Of a stretch of 64,000 bases of DNA, positions 18,075 through 27,742 are shown piece by piece; positions within the stretch are counted from its first letter, which is position 1, and each line of letters starts with the position of its first letter. The notes beneath the pieces are model-generated. The model did not search any database. It had not been told where the DNA came from and saw nothing but the letters and a program-made list of their open reading frames with translations. The position numbers and the translations under genes were made by a program. Origin of the DNA: Intrasporangium flavum (lineage in GTDB: Bacteria > Actinomycetota > Actinomycetes > Actinomycetales > Dermatophilaceae); contig NZ_MLJO01000010.1 in the NCBI RefSeq assembly GCF_001956915.1, forward strand, positions 248,001 through 312,000, written 5' to 3'.

Positions 18075-18890
18075 GTGAAGCGTCGACGCCGTGAGGGTGC
18101 GGACCCGTTGCCGAGCCCCGTCGTCGACCACCTCGTCGGAGGTACCGGACGTGCCGGACGCACCGGACGCGCCGGCTCGGCGGGGTGGCCCGGCTCGAGA
18201 GGCGTGCGCCGGCGCCCGCTCGTCGTGGCCGGCTGCACGCTCCTGCTCGTCCTCGGGGTCGCGAGCCTGGCCTGGGCACCCGTCGCCTGGACCCGAGGCA
18301 CCACCATCGCCGCGGCCGGCGTCTGCGCGGACGGTCGCACTCCGTCCGCCGAGCCGAGCGGGTGCCTCGTCACCGTCCCCGGGCACATCGAGGGCCGTTC
18401 GACCCGTAGCCAGTGGCGCTTCGTCCCGAGCGACCCCGGCCTCCCGGGTGCGGACGTGCGCTTCGTCGACGACCACCGCGGCGCGTCGTCGTGGCCGCCC
18501 GCGCTGGCGCGCCTGCTCGCCGGGGAGCCGGCGACGGCGCAGTACTGGGGCCCGGTCCCCGTCGCGTTCGTCGTCGACGGCACGCGGGTCCTCACCCCCG
18601 AGTTCGGCACGGCGTCGGTCGCCGTGGGCGCGTGGTTCGGCATCATGGGCCTGTCCTTCGGGCTCGCGGGCCTGCCCGGTCTGCTCGGGCGCCGGCCCGG
18701 CCGGCTCACCCTCGGGCTCATCGGCTCGGGCCTCGGCGCGCTCGTCGACCTCGTGGTCGCCAGCAGCGCCCCCGGCAGCTGGACGGCGCAGGGACTCGTG
18801 TGGCTCGGGGCGATCGTCGTCTGCGTCAGCCTCCCGGCCCGGCTCGTGTCGCCGTGGGCCGACCTCGTGGAGGCGCAGGCGCGCCCGTGA
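18075..18890 (+). CDS. Putative membrane protein of unknown function
   Basis: About 271 residues. After a basic, Gly/Arg-rich N-terminus there is one helix near residues 50-70, an extracytoplasmic-looking region of about 100 residues with a Cys pair (GVCADGR ... SGCLV), and then three hydrophobic segments in the last 90 residues. DUF3592-like membrane proteins have this layout, but I cannot assign it firmly. GTG 18066 is an alternative start. The GTGA at its stop would couple an alternative start of the next gene, the methyltransferase. Confidence 0.65.
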   Translation: MKRRRREGADPLPSPVVDHLVGGTGRAGRTGRAGSAGWPGSRGVRRRPLVVAGCTLLLVLGVASLAWAPVAWTRGTTIAAAGVCADGRTPSAEPSGCLVTVPGHIEGRSTRSQWRFVPSDPGLPGADVRFVDDHRGASSWPPALARLLAGEPATAQYWGPVPVAFVVDGTRVLTPEFGTASVAVGAWFGIMGLSFGLAGLPGLLGRRPGRLTLGLIGSGLGALVDLVVASSAPGSWTAQGLVWLGAIVVCVSLPARLVSPWADLVEAQARP

Positions 18891-18913
18891 CGGTGGCCGA
18901 TACGGTGAGCGGG

Positions 18914-19537
18914 ATGAGCGACCGGACCGACCACTACTTCACCGCCGAGCCCGCCTCCCCGGAGGAGCTGCGGACCGTCGAGGTCACCCTGGACGGCACG
19001 CCGTACCGGCTGACGACCGCCCGTGGCGTCTACTCCCCCGAGCGGCTCGACCCCGGCACGGCCGTGCTGCTCTCGGGCGCCCCCGACCCGAGCCCGACGG
19101 GGGCACTGCTCGACATCGGCTGCGGCTGGGGCCCGATCTCGATCACCTTGGCGCTTCGCTCCCCCGGCGCCCGGGTGTGGGGCGTCGACGTCAACCGTCG
19201 CTCGCTCGACCTCTCGCGCCGCAACGCCTCGACCGCCGGCGTCACCAACGTGACCTTCTGCGAGCCCGACGAGGTCCCGGCCGGCCTCCGGTTCGACACG
19301 ATCTGGTCCAACCCGCCGATCCACGTCGGCAAGGCCGCGCTGCACGCCCTGCTCGAGCGCTGGCTCCCCCGCCTCACCGACGACGGCGTCGCGTACCTCG
19401 TCGTGCAGAAGCACCTCGGCTCGGACTCGCTGCAGAAGTGGCTCAACGCCCGGGACTGGGGGCTGACCTGCACGAGGCGGTCGTCGGCCAAGGCGTTCCG
19501 GGTGCTCGAGGTGCGCCGGACGCCTACCGACGCCTGA
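18914..19537 (+). CDS. MTS-type (RsmC/RlmG-like) RNA methyltransferase
   Basis: Class I SAM-dependent methyltransferase of 207 residues. The SAM-binding motif I is LLDIGCGWGPISI, an acidic motif is VWGVDVN, and motif IV is SNPPIH, which matches the NPPxH box of the MTS/RsmC family that methylates guanine N2 in rRNA. It has the short, single-domain form common in actinobacteria. ATG 18914 was chosen (GGTGAG upstream); GTG 18887, overlapping the previous stop, is in frame. It is convergent with dapF. Confidence 0.85.
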   Translation: MSDRTDHYFTAEPASPEELRTVEVTLDGTPYRLTTARGVYSPERLDPGTAVLLSGAPDPSPTGALLDIGCGWGPISITLALRSPGARVWGVDVNRRSLDLSRRNASTAGVTNVTFCEPDEVPAGLRFDTIWSNPPIHVGKAALHALLERWLPRLTDDGVAYLVVQKHLGSDSLQKWLNARDWGLTCTRRSSAKAFRVLEVRRTPTDA

Positions 19538-19567
19538 CTCCCGGCTGCCCGGGTACCGCCTCCTCGG

Positions 19568-20419
19568 TCAGAGCGGGAAGTCGCCGTCGGCGACGAGCGC
19601 TGCCGGTCCGGCGAGCTCGACGCGGTGCCCCGGCAACGGCGTCACCGTGAGGCGACCGCCCGGCACGTCGACGGTCCACGGCGAGTCGTCCTCGACGCCG
19701 GACCAGAAGCGCGTCGCGAGGGCCGCGGCGGCGGCGCCGGTGCCGCACGAGCGCGTCTCGCCGACGCCGCGCTCGTGGACGCGCATCGCGATGTGGCCGG
19801 GGCCGACGGCCTTGACGAACTCCACGTTGACGCCGTCCGGCTGCTCGGGGTGCACCTCGGGCGTCGCGGTGAGGTCGAGCTGGTCGAGCTCGATGCCCTC
19901 GGGGAGCATGACGACCGCGTGCGGGTTGCCGAGGTCGAGCGACAGGGCCGGCACCGGCTTGCCGTGTCGGGGCCGCACCATGACGTCGAAGCCGTCGCGG
20001 CGGGCGCCCTCCTCGTCGGCGAGGCGCCACGGCCCGAGGTCGACGGCGTAGCCGGTGTCGGTGACGCGGATCGTCTTGGTCCCGGCCCGGGTCGCGATGC
20101 TCAGCTGCCGGCCGAACGCGAGGCCCTCACGCCGCAGGTACTCGGCGAACACCCGGGTGCCGTTGCCGCACATCTCGGCGAGCGACCCGTCGGAGTTGCG
20201 GTAGTCCATGAACCACTCGGCGTCCTCGGCCTGGGCCCGCACGGCGTCGTCGGTGGCGAAGCGGGTGCGCACGACACGGATGACACCGTCGGCGCCGAGG
20301 CCGGCGTGGCGGTCGGTGATGCGCTGCACCTGGGCCGGCGTCAGCTCGAGGGTGCCGTCGAGGTCGGGGACGAGGACGAAGTCGTTCTCGGTGCCGTGGC
20401 CCTTGGTGAAGCGCGTCAT
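19568..20419 (-). CDS. dapF: Diaminopimelate epimerase
   Basis: Converts LL- to meso-diaminopimelate for peptidoglycan and lysine. 283 residues. Both catalytic cysteines are present: Cys84 in EMCGNGTRV and Cys225 in RSCGTGA. The N-terminal KGHGTENDF motif is typical. ATG 20419 was chosen because GGAG is 10 bases upstream; ATG 20428, which overlaps the end of miaA, is possible. The miaA-dapF order is conserved in actinobacteria. Confidence 0.96.
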   Translation of the reverse strand: MTRFTKGHGTENDFVLVPDLDGTLELTPAQVQRITDRHAGLGADGVIRVVRTRFATDDAVRAQAEDAEWFMDYRNSDGSLAEMCGNGTRVFAEYLRREGLAFGRQLSIATRAGTKTIRVTDTGYAVDLGPWRLADEEGARRDGFDVMVRPRHGKPVPALSLDLGNPHAVVMLPEGIELDQLDLTATPEVHPEQPDGVNVEFVKAVGPGHIAMRVHERGVGETRSCGTGAAAAALATRFWSGVEDDSPWTVDVPGGRLTVTPLPGHRVELAGPAALVADGDFPL

Positions 20420-20420
20420 G

Positions 20421-21353
20421 TCAGCCATTCTCCGATACGTCGGGGGCACAGGCGTCGACCGCCCGCACTGCGGCGAGGGCGAGGTCGAGCAGGTCGGGGT
20501 CGTCGGCCTCGAGCCAGACGATCCGGGGGTCGGGACGGAACCAGGACTCCTGCCGACGCGCGTACCGACGCGTCGCCTGCGCCGTGTCGAGACGGGCCTG
20601 CTCCTCCGACAGGTCGCCGTCGAGAACGGCGATGGCCTGGCTGTAGCCGATGGCCCGGCTCGCCGTGACTCCGTCGCGCAGACCCGCGGCGAGCAGCCGT
20701 TCGGTCTCCGCGCGCAGCCCCTGCTCCCACATCCGGTCGACGCGTCGCTCGATCCGCTCGTCGAGGACGGCGCGGTCCAGGCGCAACCCGAGAACCACTG
20801 CGGGCGTGAGGTGCTCACGCTGCGGCATCGACGCGCTGAACGGCCGTCCGGTCAGCTCCACCACCTCGAGGGCCCGCACGACGCGGCGGACGTTGCCCGG
20901 GAGGATGCGGGCCGCGGCGTCGGCGTCGACGGCGCGCAGCCGCGCGTGCAGGGCGTCGGCGCCGTCGCGCTCGGCCTCGGCCTCGAGCCGGGCCCTGACC
21001 TCGGGGTCGGTCGGCGGGATGTCGAGGCGGTCGAGGGCTGCCCGCACGTAGAGGCCGGAACCGCCGACGAGCACCGGGCGATGGCCACGGTCGCGGATCG
21101 CCGCAAAGTCGGCGCGCGAGTCCTGTTGGTAGGCAGCGACGCTCGCCTCCTCCGTCACGTCGAGGACATCGAGCTGGTGGTGCGGGATGCCGCGCCGTTC
21201 GGCGGGCGCGAGCTTGGCGGTGCCGATGTCCATGCCGCGGTAGAGCTGCATGGCGTCGGCGTTGACGACCTCTCCCCCGAGCCGCTCGGCGAGGTCGAGG
21301 GCGAGGTCGGACTTGCCCGTGGCCGTGGGTCCGACGACCGCGACGACGGGCAT
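20421..21353 (-). CDS. miaA: tRNA dimethylallyltransferase
   Basis: Adds the dimethylallyl group to A37 of tRNAs reading U-starting codons; MiaB then thiomethylates it. 310 residues. The P-loop GPTATGKS is at residues 8-15, followed by [24 protein letters not shown] and the Arg-rich ATRRYARRQ segment. The ribosome site for ATG 21353 is weak. An in-frame GTG at 21410 that overlaps the def stop (GTGA) would add 19 residues and couple translation. Confidence 0.95.
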   Translation of the reverse strand: MPVVAVVGPTATGKSDLALDLAERLGGEVVNADAMQLYRGMDIGTAKLAPAERRGIPHHQLDVLDVTEEASVAAYQQDSRADFAAIRDRGHRPVLVGGSGLYVRAALDRLDIPPTDPEVRARLEAEAERDGADALHARLRAVDADAAARILPGNVRRVVRALEVVELTGRPFSASMPQREHLTPAVVLGLRLDRAVLDERIERRVDRMWEQGLRAETERLLAAGLRDGVTASRAIGYSQAIAVLDGDLSEEQARLDTAQATRRYARRQESWFRPDPRIVWLEADDPDLLDLALAAVRAVDACAPDVSENG

Positions 21354-21406
21354 CGCTGCTGTCGCCGTACCGTCACCTCCCGGACCGGCGGAGGCGGCCG
21401 GGTGGG

Positions 21407-22051
21407 TCACCCGGCGAGCTCGTCGTGCTCGCCGTGGTGGCCGGCGTGCGTGGCGTCGGTCTCGTCCTCGTCGACCTCGTCGTGGCCGAACGGGTCGGCG
21501 TCGACCCCGGGCATCCACGAGTGGCCGGGCGTACCCCAGCCGTTGCGGCGCACGGCCTTCTTCGCCTTCTTCGACTGGCGCTCGTCGAGGCGGTCGACGT
21601 AGAGCGTGCCGTTGAGGTGGTCGTACTCGTGCTGCATGCAGCGGGCGAACCACCCGGTGGCGTCGAACTCGACCCGGTTGCCGTCGACGTCGAGCCCGAC
21701 GACGTGGGCCCGCTCGGCCCGGCGCAGCGGGAACGACTCGCCCGGCACCGACAGGCAGCCCTCGGTCTCCTCGTCCGGGTCGGGGCGGCCTTGCGGCACC
21801 TTCGAGGTGGTGACGGTCGGGTTGACGACGTGGCCCGACTCGGGCACGCCGTCGTCGTTCTGCATCTTCCAGACGAAGACCCGCAGGCCGACCCCGATCT
21901 GCGGGGCGGCGAGGCCCACGCCGTTGGCCGCGATGTTCGTCTCGTGCATGTCGTCGACGAGCGTCCTCAGGTCGTCGTCGAACTCGGTGACGAGGGCGGC
22001 GGAGCGGTGGAGCACGGGCTCACCGCTGATGACGATCGGGCGCACGGTCAT
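21407..22051 (-). CDS. def: Peptide deformylase
   Basis: Fe/Zn hydrolase removing the formyl group from nascent proteins. 214 residues. All three motifs are present: [10 protein letters not shown] (residues 44-53), EGCLS with metal ligand Cys99, and HEYDH at 141-145. The last 40 residues form a Gly/Asp/His/Glu-rich tail ([12 protein letters not shown]) beyond the usual catalytic domain, a disordered extension with possible metal affinity. It sits inside the miaB-miaA interval on the same strand. Confidence 0.96.
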   Translation of the reverse strand: MTVRPIVISGEPVLHRSAALVTEFDDDLRTLVDDMHETNIAANGVGLAAPQIGVGLRVFVWKMQNDDGVPESGHVVNPTVTTSKVPQGRPDPDEETEGCLSVPGESFPLRRAERAHVVGLDVDGNRVEFDATGWFARCMQHEYDHLNGTLYVDRLDERQSKKAKKAVRRNGWGTPGHSWMPGVDADPFGHDEVDEDETDATHAGHHGEHDELAG

Positions 22052-22100
22052 GGGCCCAAGTCAAGCACGACGAGGGCCCTGCGCCCGAACCGGCCGCGGG

Positions 22101-23618
22101 TCAGGGGGCGGCGCAGGCCGGTGCGCTCGGCGCCGTGTCGGCGGGGCGCCCGATGCTCGGCATGCCGAGGCTGACGGACGGCTTGCGCGAACCGGTTGGT
22201 GCCTCCTGCAGCGCGGCCCACGCGTCGCCTCCGGCCGTGCGCCGGACGCGGTAGGTGCCGCCCTCGACCCCAGAGTCGGCGACGAGGTGGTGCGGGGCGC
22301 CGTAGGTGACGCCGACGGTCACCATGTCGCCGGGGCGCGGGGTCTCGCCGCCGTCGGGGACGGCGAAGTGCACGAGGCGGTTGTCGCGGGCCCGGCCCGA
22401 CAGCCGCTTGGTCTCGGCGTCCTTGCGGCCCTCGGCCGGTGCCACGAGCACCTCGACCTCGCGGCCCTCGAGGCGCCGGTTCTCCGACCACGACACCTCC
22501 TCCTGGAGGGCGATGAGCCGGTCGAAGCGCTCCTGCACGACCTCCTTGGGCACCTGGTCCTCCATCGTCGCGGCCGGGGTGCCCGGACGGATGGAGTACT
22601 GGAAGGTGAAGGCGCTGGAGAACCGGGCAGCCCGTACGACGTCGAGCGTGCCCTGGAAGTCGGCCTCGGTCTCGCCGGGGAAGCCGACGATGATGTCGGT
22701 GGTGATCGCGGCGTCGGGGATGTGCTCGCGCACCGTGTCGAGGATGCCGAGGAACTTGCCGCTCCGGTAGGACCGGCGCATCCGCCGCAGCACGTCGTCG
22801 GAGCCGGACTGCAGCGGCATGTGCAGGCTCGGCATGACGTTCGGCGTCTCGGCCATGGCCAGGATGACGTCGTCGGTGAAGGCCGCCGGGTGCGGGCTGG
22901 TGAACCGGACCCGCTCGAGTCCGTCGATGTCGCCGCAGGCGCGCAGCAGCTTGCCGAAGGCGAGGCGGTCGCCGAACTCGACGCCGTAGGTGTTGACGTT
23001 CTGGCCGAGGAGCGTCACCTCGACGACACCCTGGGCCACGAGCGCCTCGATCTCGGCGAGGATCTCGCCGGGCCGGCGGTCCTGCTCCTTGCCGCGCAGG
23101 CTCGGCACGATGCAGAAGGTGCACGTGTTGTTGCAGCCGACCGAGATCGAGACCCAGCCGCTGTACGCAGAGTCGCGGCGGGTCGGCAGGGTCGAGGGGA
23201 ACACCTCGAGGCTCTCGAGGATCTCGACCTGGGCCTTGCGGTTGTGCGCGGCGCGGTCGAGCAGGGCCGGCAGGGAGCCGATGTTGTGGGTGCCGAACAC
23301 GACGTCCACCCAGGGCGCGCGCGCGACGATGGCGCCGCGGTCCTTCTGGGCCATGCAACCACCGACGGCGATCTGCAGGTCGGGGTTCTTCTGCTTGGCC
23401 GGACGGAGCTGGCCGAGGTTGCCGTAGAGCTTGTTGTCGGCGTTCTCGCGGACCGCGCACGTGTTGAACACGACGACGTCGGCCACCTCGGGGCGCTGCC
23501 CCACGGGCAGGCTCGCGAGGTCGACGTACCCGGCGGTCTCGAGCAGCCCTGCGAGGCGCTCGCTGTCGTGGACGTTCATCTGGCACCCGTGGGTGCGCAC
23601 GTCATAGGTCTTCGGCAT
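22101..23618 (-). CDS. miaB: tRNA-2-methylthio-N6-dimethylallyladenosine synthase
   Basis: Radical SAM methylthiotransferase of 505 residues with two 4Fe-4S clusters. The N-terminal UPF0004 cysteines are in THGCQMN, FNTCAVR and GGCMAQ. The radical SAM triad is CNNTCTFC, and a TRAM-like domain ends the protein. It acts on the tRNA base first modified by MiaA, encoded downstream. The C-terminal 60 residues after TRAM are polar and probably unstructured. Confidence 0.96.
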   Translation of the reverse strand: MPKTYDVRTHGCQMNVHDSERLAGLLETAGYVDLASLPVGQRPEVADVVVFNTCAVRENADNKLYGNLGQLRPAKQKNPDLQIAVGGCMAQKDRGAIVARAPWVDVVFGTHNIGSLPALLDRAAHNRKAQVEILESLEVFPSTLPTRRDSAYSGWVSISVGCNNTCTFCIVPSLRGKEQDRRPGEILAEIEALVAQGVVEVTLLGQNVNTYGVEFGDRLAFGKLLRACGDIDGLERVRFTSPHPAAFTDDVILAMAETPNVMPSLHMPLQSGSDDVLRRMRRSYRSGKFLGILDTVREHIPDAAITTDIIVGFPGETEADFQGTLDVVRAARFSSAFTFQYSIRPGTPAATMEDQVPKEVVQERFDRLIALQEEVSWSENRRLEGREVEVLVAPAEGRKDAETKRLSGRARDNRLVHFAVPDGGETPRPGDMVTVGVTYGAPHHLVADSGVEGGTYRVRRTAGGDAWAALQEAPTGSRKPSVSLGMPSIGRPADTAPSAPACAAP

Positions 23619-23802
23619 GGTCCTTCTCCGTCGCGTCGGCCGTGCGCGCGGACGGCGCGCGGGCCGCGTCTAGGGTACGGCGTCCGCGAGTCGACCCTCC
23701 GCCCCTCCGCCGGCACGCCGTCGACAAGACCTCGACAGGACGTCGCGAGCGATCGACCCTACGGTGGAATAACCGGACCACGGTCCGGGTTGTAGCGACT
23801 GC

Positions 23803-23848
23803 TTGACAGTTCAACGAAATAGATGACACACTTCGTTGAAACTTCAAC
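23803..23848 (+). promoter_or_regulatory. Promoter with MarR-type paired palindromes before yceI
   Basis: A consensus -35 TTGACA is at 23803-23808; a weak -10 CACACT (23827-23832) is 18 bp downstream. Two TTGA-N4-TCAA palindromes, TTGACAGTTCAA (23803-23814) and TTGAAACTTCAA (23836-23847), flank it. A perfect 9-bp inverted repeat, TTCAACGAA ... TTCGTTGAA (23810-23818 and 23832-23840), spans the same stretch. This is the arrangement of a repressor operator, probably MarR-like. Confidence 0.7.
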
Positions 23849-23870
23849 CACCTACTCCGAAGGACTGATC

Positions 23871-24485
23871 ATGGGACTGTTCAACCGCTCTTCCGCCACC
23901 ACCGAGGCCGCCCCGGTCGAGGCCACCTCCGTCGCCGTCGACGACATCGCCGGCGACTACACGATCGACCCGAGCCACACCCGCATCGGCTTCTCGGCCC
24001 GCCACGCGATGGTGACCAAGGTCCGCGGCCAGTTCGACGAGTTCGAGGGCTCGGCCCACGTCGACACCGCCAACCCGGCCAACTCCTCGGTGACGGTCAC
24101 GATCCAGGCCGCCAGCGTCACGACCGGCAACGAGCAGCGCGACGGGCACCTCAAGACCCCCGACTTCTTCGACATCGCCAACCACCCGCAGGTCACCTTC
24201 GTCTCGACCGAGGTCGAGCGTGACGGCGACGAGTGGGCCATCACCGGCGACCTGACGATCAACGGCGTCACCAAGTCGGTGACGATCCCCTTCGAGGAGA
24301 CCGGCTCGGCCAAGGACCCGTTCGGCAACACCCGCGTCGGCTTCGAGGGTGGCGTCACCATCGACCGCACCGACTGGAACCTGTCGTTCAACGCGGCCCT
24401 CGAGACCGGTGGCGTCCTCGTCAGCGAGAAGGTCAAGCTCGAGTTCGACATCTCGGCCATCGCCGTCGTCCCCGCCCAGGCCTGA
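23871..24485 (+). CDS. YceI-family lipid-binding protein
   Basis: Protein of 204 residues with a lipocalin-like YceI domain at about residues 30-200: GDYTIDPSHTRIGFSARH, GSAHVDTANPANSSV, HLKTPDFFDIANHPQVTF. Members bind polyisoprenoids or amphiphiles and are stress-induced. No signal peptide is seen, so this is the cytoplasmic form. GAAGGA lies 7 bases before ATG 23871. It points against its recX and miaB neighbours, with its own operator-rich promoter and a 19-bp terminator, so it is an independent unit placed inside the recA-miaB block. Confidence 0.92.
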   Translation: MGLFNRSSATTEAAPVEATSVAVDDIAGDYTIDPSHTRIGFSARHAMVTKVRGQFDEFEGSAHVDTANPANSSVTVTIQAASVTTGNEQRDGHLKTPDFFDIANHPQVTFVSTEVERDGDEWAITGDLTINGVTKSVTIPFEETGSAKDPFGNTRVGFEGGVTIDRTDWNLSFNAALETGGVLVSEKVKLEFDISAIAVVPAQA

Positions 24486-24533
24486 ACCTGCACCTGAACG
24501 TGAACGTGGCCGCGGCCTGACGGACGCGACCAG

Positions 24534-24575
24534 ACGACGAAGGGCGAGGACCGCACGGTCCTCGCCCTTCGTCGT
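24534..24575. terminator. Strong bidirectional terminator
   Basis: Perfect 19-bp stem (24534-24552 with 24557-24575), loop GCAC, between the convergent ends of yceI and recX. Confidence 0.85.
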
Positions 24576-24622
24576 GCCCGGAGGGAAACCCTTGCGGGCA
24601 CGGCCCGGCCGCTCACCCGAGG

Positions 24623-25507
24623 TCAGTCGCGCTGGTGCTCCTGCGCGAGGTTGACGGCGTCGCGGACCACCGGCCAGGCGAGCTCGCCCGAGTAGCCCTT
24701 GCGGGCGAGCATCCCGGCCAGCCGGCGGGCCTGCACGTCGGGCGCCAGGCCGTGCATGGTGCGCAGCTTCTTGGCGACGAGCTCCTCGGCCTTGGCTCGC
24801 TCGTCGTCGCCGTCGACCTGCTCCAGCGCCTCCTCGGCGACCTCCTGGTCGATGCCCTGCTTGCGCAGCTCGTGCGCGAGAGCCTTGCGGGCCAGGCCCT
24901 TGCCCGACTGCTTCGAGCGGACGAGCATCTCCGCGTAGGCCTCGTCGTCGACGAGACCCACCTCGGTCATCCGGTCGAGCACCCGCGCCGCGACGTCGTC
25001 CTCGCACCCTCGGTCGCGCAGCTTGCGGGCGAGCTGGGCGCGGCTGCGCGGCGCCATGCTCAGCTGGCGAAGGACGATGGCTCGGGCCACCGACTCCGGG
25101 TCGGCGTCGGGTGCCTCCTGCGCCGCGTCTGGCGGAGGCTGTGCCTCAGCCCGGCGGCCACGTCGTGCGCCTCGCCGACTGCCACGCCCGGCCCTCGGTG
25201 CGGCGTCCTCGTCGGAGTGTCCGTCGGGGGGTCCGTCGGAGGCACCCGGGCGGGATGGTCGGGAGGACCGGCCACGGCGGGACGACCGGGAGCCCTCGGT
25301 TGCCGCAGCGCCCGGTGCGGGCCTGGTGCCCCACGGGGCGCTACCGCTCCAGCCGCCCTGGTCTCCCCTGGACACGCTCCCACCCGGGCCGTGCACCCCC
25401 GCGAGGCCCTCGGCCTCGGCGAGGATCGCCGCGGCCCGGGCCAGCCGCTCCTCGACCACGGGGTCGACGGCGGCCGGCCGGGCCGGGCGTCCTGCTGCAG
25501 GACCCAC
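24623..25507 (-). CDS. recX: RecA regulator RecX with long N-terminal extension
   Basis: Helical-repeat protein that modulates RecA filaments. The RecX domain is at about residues 135-294 (RAIVLRQLSMAPRSRAQLARKL, VDDEAYAEMLVRSKQSGKGL, GYSGELAWPVVRDA). The first 135 residues are Gly/Arg/Pro/Ser-rich and unstructured, so the 294 total exceeds the usual 150-200. GTG 25507 begins 2 bases after the recA stop, as in other actinobacteria, supporting co-transcription and the long form. A shorter product from an internal start cannot be excluded. Confidence 0.92.
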   Translation of the reverse strand: MGPAAGRPARPAAVDPVVEERLARAAAILAEAEGLAGVHGPGGSVSRGDQGGWSGSAPWGTRPAPGAAATEGSRSSRRGRSSRPSRPGASDGPPDGHSDEDAAPRAGRGSRRGARRGRRAEAQPPPDAAQEAPDADPESVARAIVLRQLSMAPRSRAQLARKLRDRGCEDDVAARVLDRMTEVGLVDDEAYAEMLVRSKQSGKGLARKALAHELRKQGIDQEVAEEALEQVDGDDERAKAEELVAKKLRTMHGLAPDVQARRLAGMLARKGYSGELAWPVVRDAVNLAQEHQRD

Positions 25508-25509
25508 GA

Positions 25510-26553
25510 TCAGAAGTCGACGGGGACGTCCGCACCCTCGGCGGGCTGGTCGACGCGCGGGCCGACGCCGAGCTTCTCCTTGACCTTCTTCTCGATCTCG
25601 TCGGCGAGGTCGGGGTTGTCCTTGAGGAAGTTGCGGGCGTTCTCCTTGCCCTGGCCGAGCTGGTCGCCCTCGTAGGTGTACCAGGCGCCGGCCTTGCGGA
25701 CGAAGCCGTGCTCGACGCCCATGTCGATGAGGCCACCCTCGCGCGAGATGCCCTGTCCGTAGAGGATGTCGAACTCCGCCTGCTTGAACGGCGGCGACAC
25801 CTTGTTCTTGACGACCTTGACGCGGGTGCGGTTGCCGACGGGCTCGGTGCCGTCCTTGAGGGTCTCGATGCGGCGCACGTCGAGGCGGACCGAGGCGTAG
25901 AACTTCAGCGCCTTTCCACCGGTCGTCGTCTCCGGCGAGCCGAACATGACGCCGATCTTCTCGCGGAGCTGGTTGATGAAGATCGCCGTGGTGCCGGTGT
26001 TGTTGAGCGCACCGGTCAGCTTGCGCAGCGCCTGGCTCATGAGGCGGGCCTGCAGGCCGACGTGGCTGTCGCCCATCTCGCCCTCGATCTCGGCGCGCGG
26101 CACGAGGGCAGCGACGGAGTCGATGACGATGATGTCGAGGGCGCCGGAGCGGATGAGCATGTCGGCGATCTCGAGCGCCTGCTCACCGGTGTCGGGCTGG
26201 GAGACGAGCAGCGCGTCGGTGTCGACACCGAGCTTCTTGGCGTACTCGGGGTCGAGCGCGTGCTCGGCGTCGATGAACGCCGCGATGCCGCCGGCCTTCT
26301 GGGCGTTGGCGACCGCGTGCAGCGCCACCGTGGTCTTACCGGAGGACTCCGGGCCGTACACCTCGACGATACGACCCCGCGGGAGGCCGCCGATGCCGAG
26401 CGCGACGTCGAGGGAGATCGACCCCGTCGGGATGACCTCGATCGGCGGGCGGACGTCGTCGCCGAGGCGCATCACCGCGCCCTTGCCGTAGCTCTTCTCG
26501 ATCTGGCCCATCACCGAGGCGAGGGCCTTGTCCTTGTCCATCACCGATGCCAT
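25510..26553 (-). CDS. recA: Recombinase A
   Basis: Central recombinase and SOS co-protease of 347 residues. Walker A GPESSGKT is at residues 67-74; the Walker B-type strand [10 protein letters not shown] and loop [20 protein letters not shown] follow. The C-terminus is short and acidic. No intein is present. An SOS box lies 178 bases upstream of the ATG. It forms an operon with recX. Confidence 0.98.
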   Translation of the reverse strand: MASVMDKDKALASVMGQIEKSYGKGAVMRLGDDVRPPIEVIPTGSISLDVALGIGGLPRGRIVEVYGPESSGKTTVALHAVANAQKAGGIAAFIDAEHALDPEYAKKLGVDTDALLVSQPDTGEQALEIADMLIRSGALDIIVIDSVAALVPRAEIEGEMGDSHVGLQARLMSQALRKLTGALNNTGTTAIFINQLREKIGVMFGSPETTTGGKALKFYASVRLDVRRIETLKDGTEPVGNRTRVKVVKNKVSPPFKQAEFDILYGQGISREGGLIDMGVEHGFVRKAGAWYTYEGDQLGQGKENARNFLKDNPDLADEIEKKVKEKLGVGPRVDQPAEGADVPVDF

Positions 26554-26730
26554 TGCCTGGCCACCTATCTGCCGTCTGCGCTGCGGTCGTCTGCCTTCGA
26601 CCCTGAACGACGGCGCTCGTGAGATCCGTTGTCGGGTCAGACGTTAGGGCCCGGCGCCGACATCGGGGTTCACCACGAGACGGCCTGTGGACGATGCCTG
26701 GGGTGGCACCGGACCTGTGGAGAACAGTAC

Positions 26731-26744
26731 CGAACACGTGTTCG
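26731..26744. promoter_or_regulatory. LexA SOS box upstream of recA
   Basis: The perfect palindrome CGAACACGTGTTCG matches the actinobacterial SOS consensus TCGAAC-N4-GTTCGA at all core positions. It lies 178 bases before recA and after the end of the macro-domain gene, so a recA promoter should lie in the 254-base gap. Confidence 0.85.
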
Positions 26745-26807
26745 AAGTCGTGCACCGACACGCCGTCGACGCGTCGGGCGCGTCGACGCGTCCGCGCGGG
26801 ACCGTGC

Positions 26808-27341
26808 TCAGCCCTCCCCCGCCTCGGCCAGCGCCTCCCGGAAGGCCGCGTGGACGCCGTCGGAGAAGAGCCAGAAGCGCGCCTCGCGCACCGCAGAGTG
26901 GGTGCCCAGCGCGTCGGCGAGCGCGGCGACGGCGACGCGCGCCGCGGCGTCGTGGGGGTAGCCGTAGATCCCGCACGAGACCGCCGGGAAGGCGACGACG
27001 GCGCACGAGGCGTCTGCGGCCAGCTCGACCGAGCGGCGGTAGCACGACGCGAGCAGCGCGGGCTCCCCCGCGTCGCCGCCGCGCCAGACCGGTCCGACGG
27101 TGTGGATGACGTGACGGACCGGGAGCCGCCCGGCCCCGGTGATCTTCGCGTCGCCGGTGTGGCAGCCGCCGAGCAGCCGGCACTCGGCGAGCAGGTCGGG
27201 ACCCGCGGCGCGGTGGATCGCACCGTCGACCCCACCGCCCCCGAGGAGCGAGGAGTTGGCGGCGTTGACGATGGCGTCGGCACCGGCGTCGGTCGTGATG
27301 TCCCCGAGCCGCAGGGTGATCCGACCGCGCGCGGGCGTCAC
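26808..27341 (-). CDS. Macro-domain ADP-ribose hydrolase
   Basis: Protein of 177 residues with a complete macro domain: [20 protein letters not shown], then the Gly-rich [14 protein letters not shown] loop, the VIHTVGPVW strand and the [12 protein letters not shown] phosphate loop. This is the MacroD/YmdB class that removes O-acetyl-ADP-ribose or ADP-ribose from proteins. Its GTG start overlaps the DUF3046 stop (GTGA). Placement between DUF3046 and recA suggests a DNA-damage link, but that is inference. Confidence 0.93.
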   Translation of the reverse strand: MTPARGRITLRLGDITTDAGADAIVNAANSSLLGGGGVDGAIHRAAGPDLLAECRLLGGCHTGDAKITGAGRLPVRHVIHTVGPVWRGGDAGEPALLASCYRRSVELAADASCAVVAFPAVSCGIYGYPHDAAARVAVAALADALGTHSAVREARFWLFSDGVHAAFREALAEAGEG

Positions 27342-27583
27342 GGCCCGGCCACCTGCCCGCCCTGGGCGCCGCGCGCGACCCGGTCGTCGCGGCCCAGGCG
27401 CCGGGCCGCCGGCACGTCCATGTCGTCGCAGATCGCCTCCCAGACGCGGCGGGGCGGCTCGCCGTCGGCGAGGGCCTGGTCGACGGTCCGGCCGCCGAGC
27501 GAGCCCAGGACGTGGTCACGGGCGAGCGAGCGCGCGTACCCCTCGCCGAACTCGTCGTCCATCAGGGTCCAGAAGTGACTCAT
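27338..27583 (-). CDS. DUF3046 protein
   Basis: Protein of 81 residues beginning [20 protein letters not shown], with the conserved [15 protein letters not shown] and DMDVPAARR segments of DUF3046, an actinobacterial family of unknown function habitually found beside recA. ATG 27583 was chosen; GTG 27589 is in frame two codons earlier. It overlaps the macro-domain gene by 4 bases. Confidence 0.9.
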   Translation of the reverse strand: MSHFWTLMDDEFGEGYARSLARDHVLGSLGGRTVDQALADGEPPRRVWEAICDDMDVPAARRLGRDDRVARGAQGGQVAGP

Positions 27584-27742
27584 GCGCACCGCGTCAGTCT
27601 GCCACCGACCGCCGCGGGAACCGCCGGTGTCACGAGGTCGTCGCAGGTTCGCCGAACCCGGCCTTGGCCGTCGCCTGCAGGCGATATCGTCTCTCCGCCG
27701 CGCCACTGCCGGCACACCGACCTCCAGGGGAGCACCAGTCAC

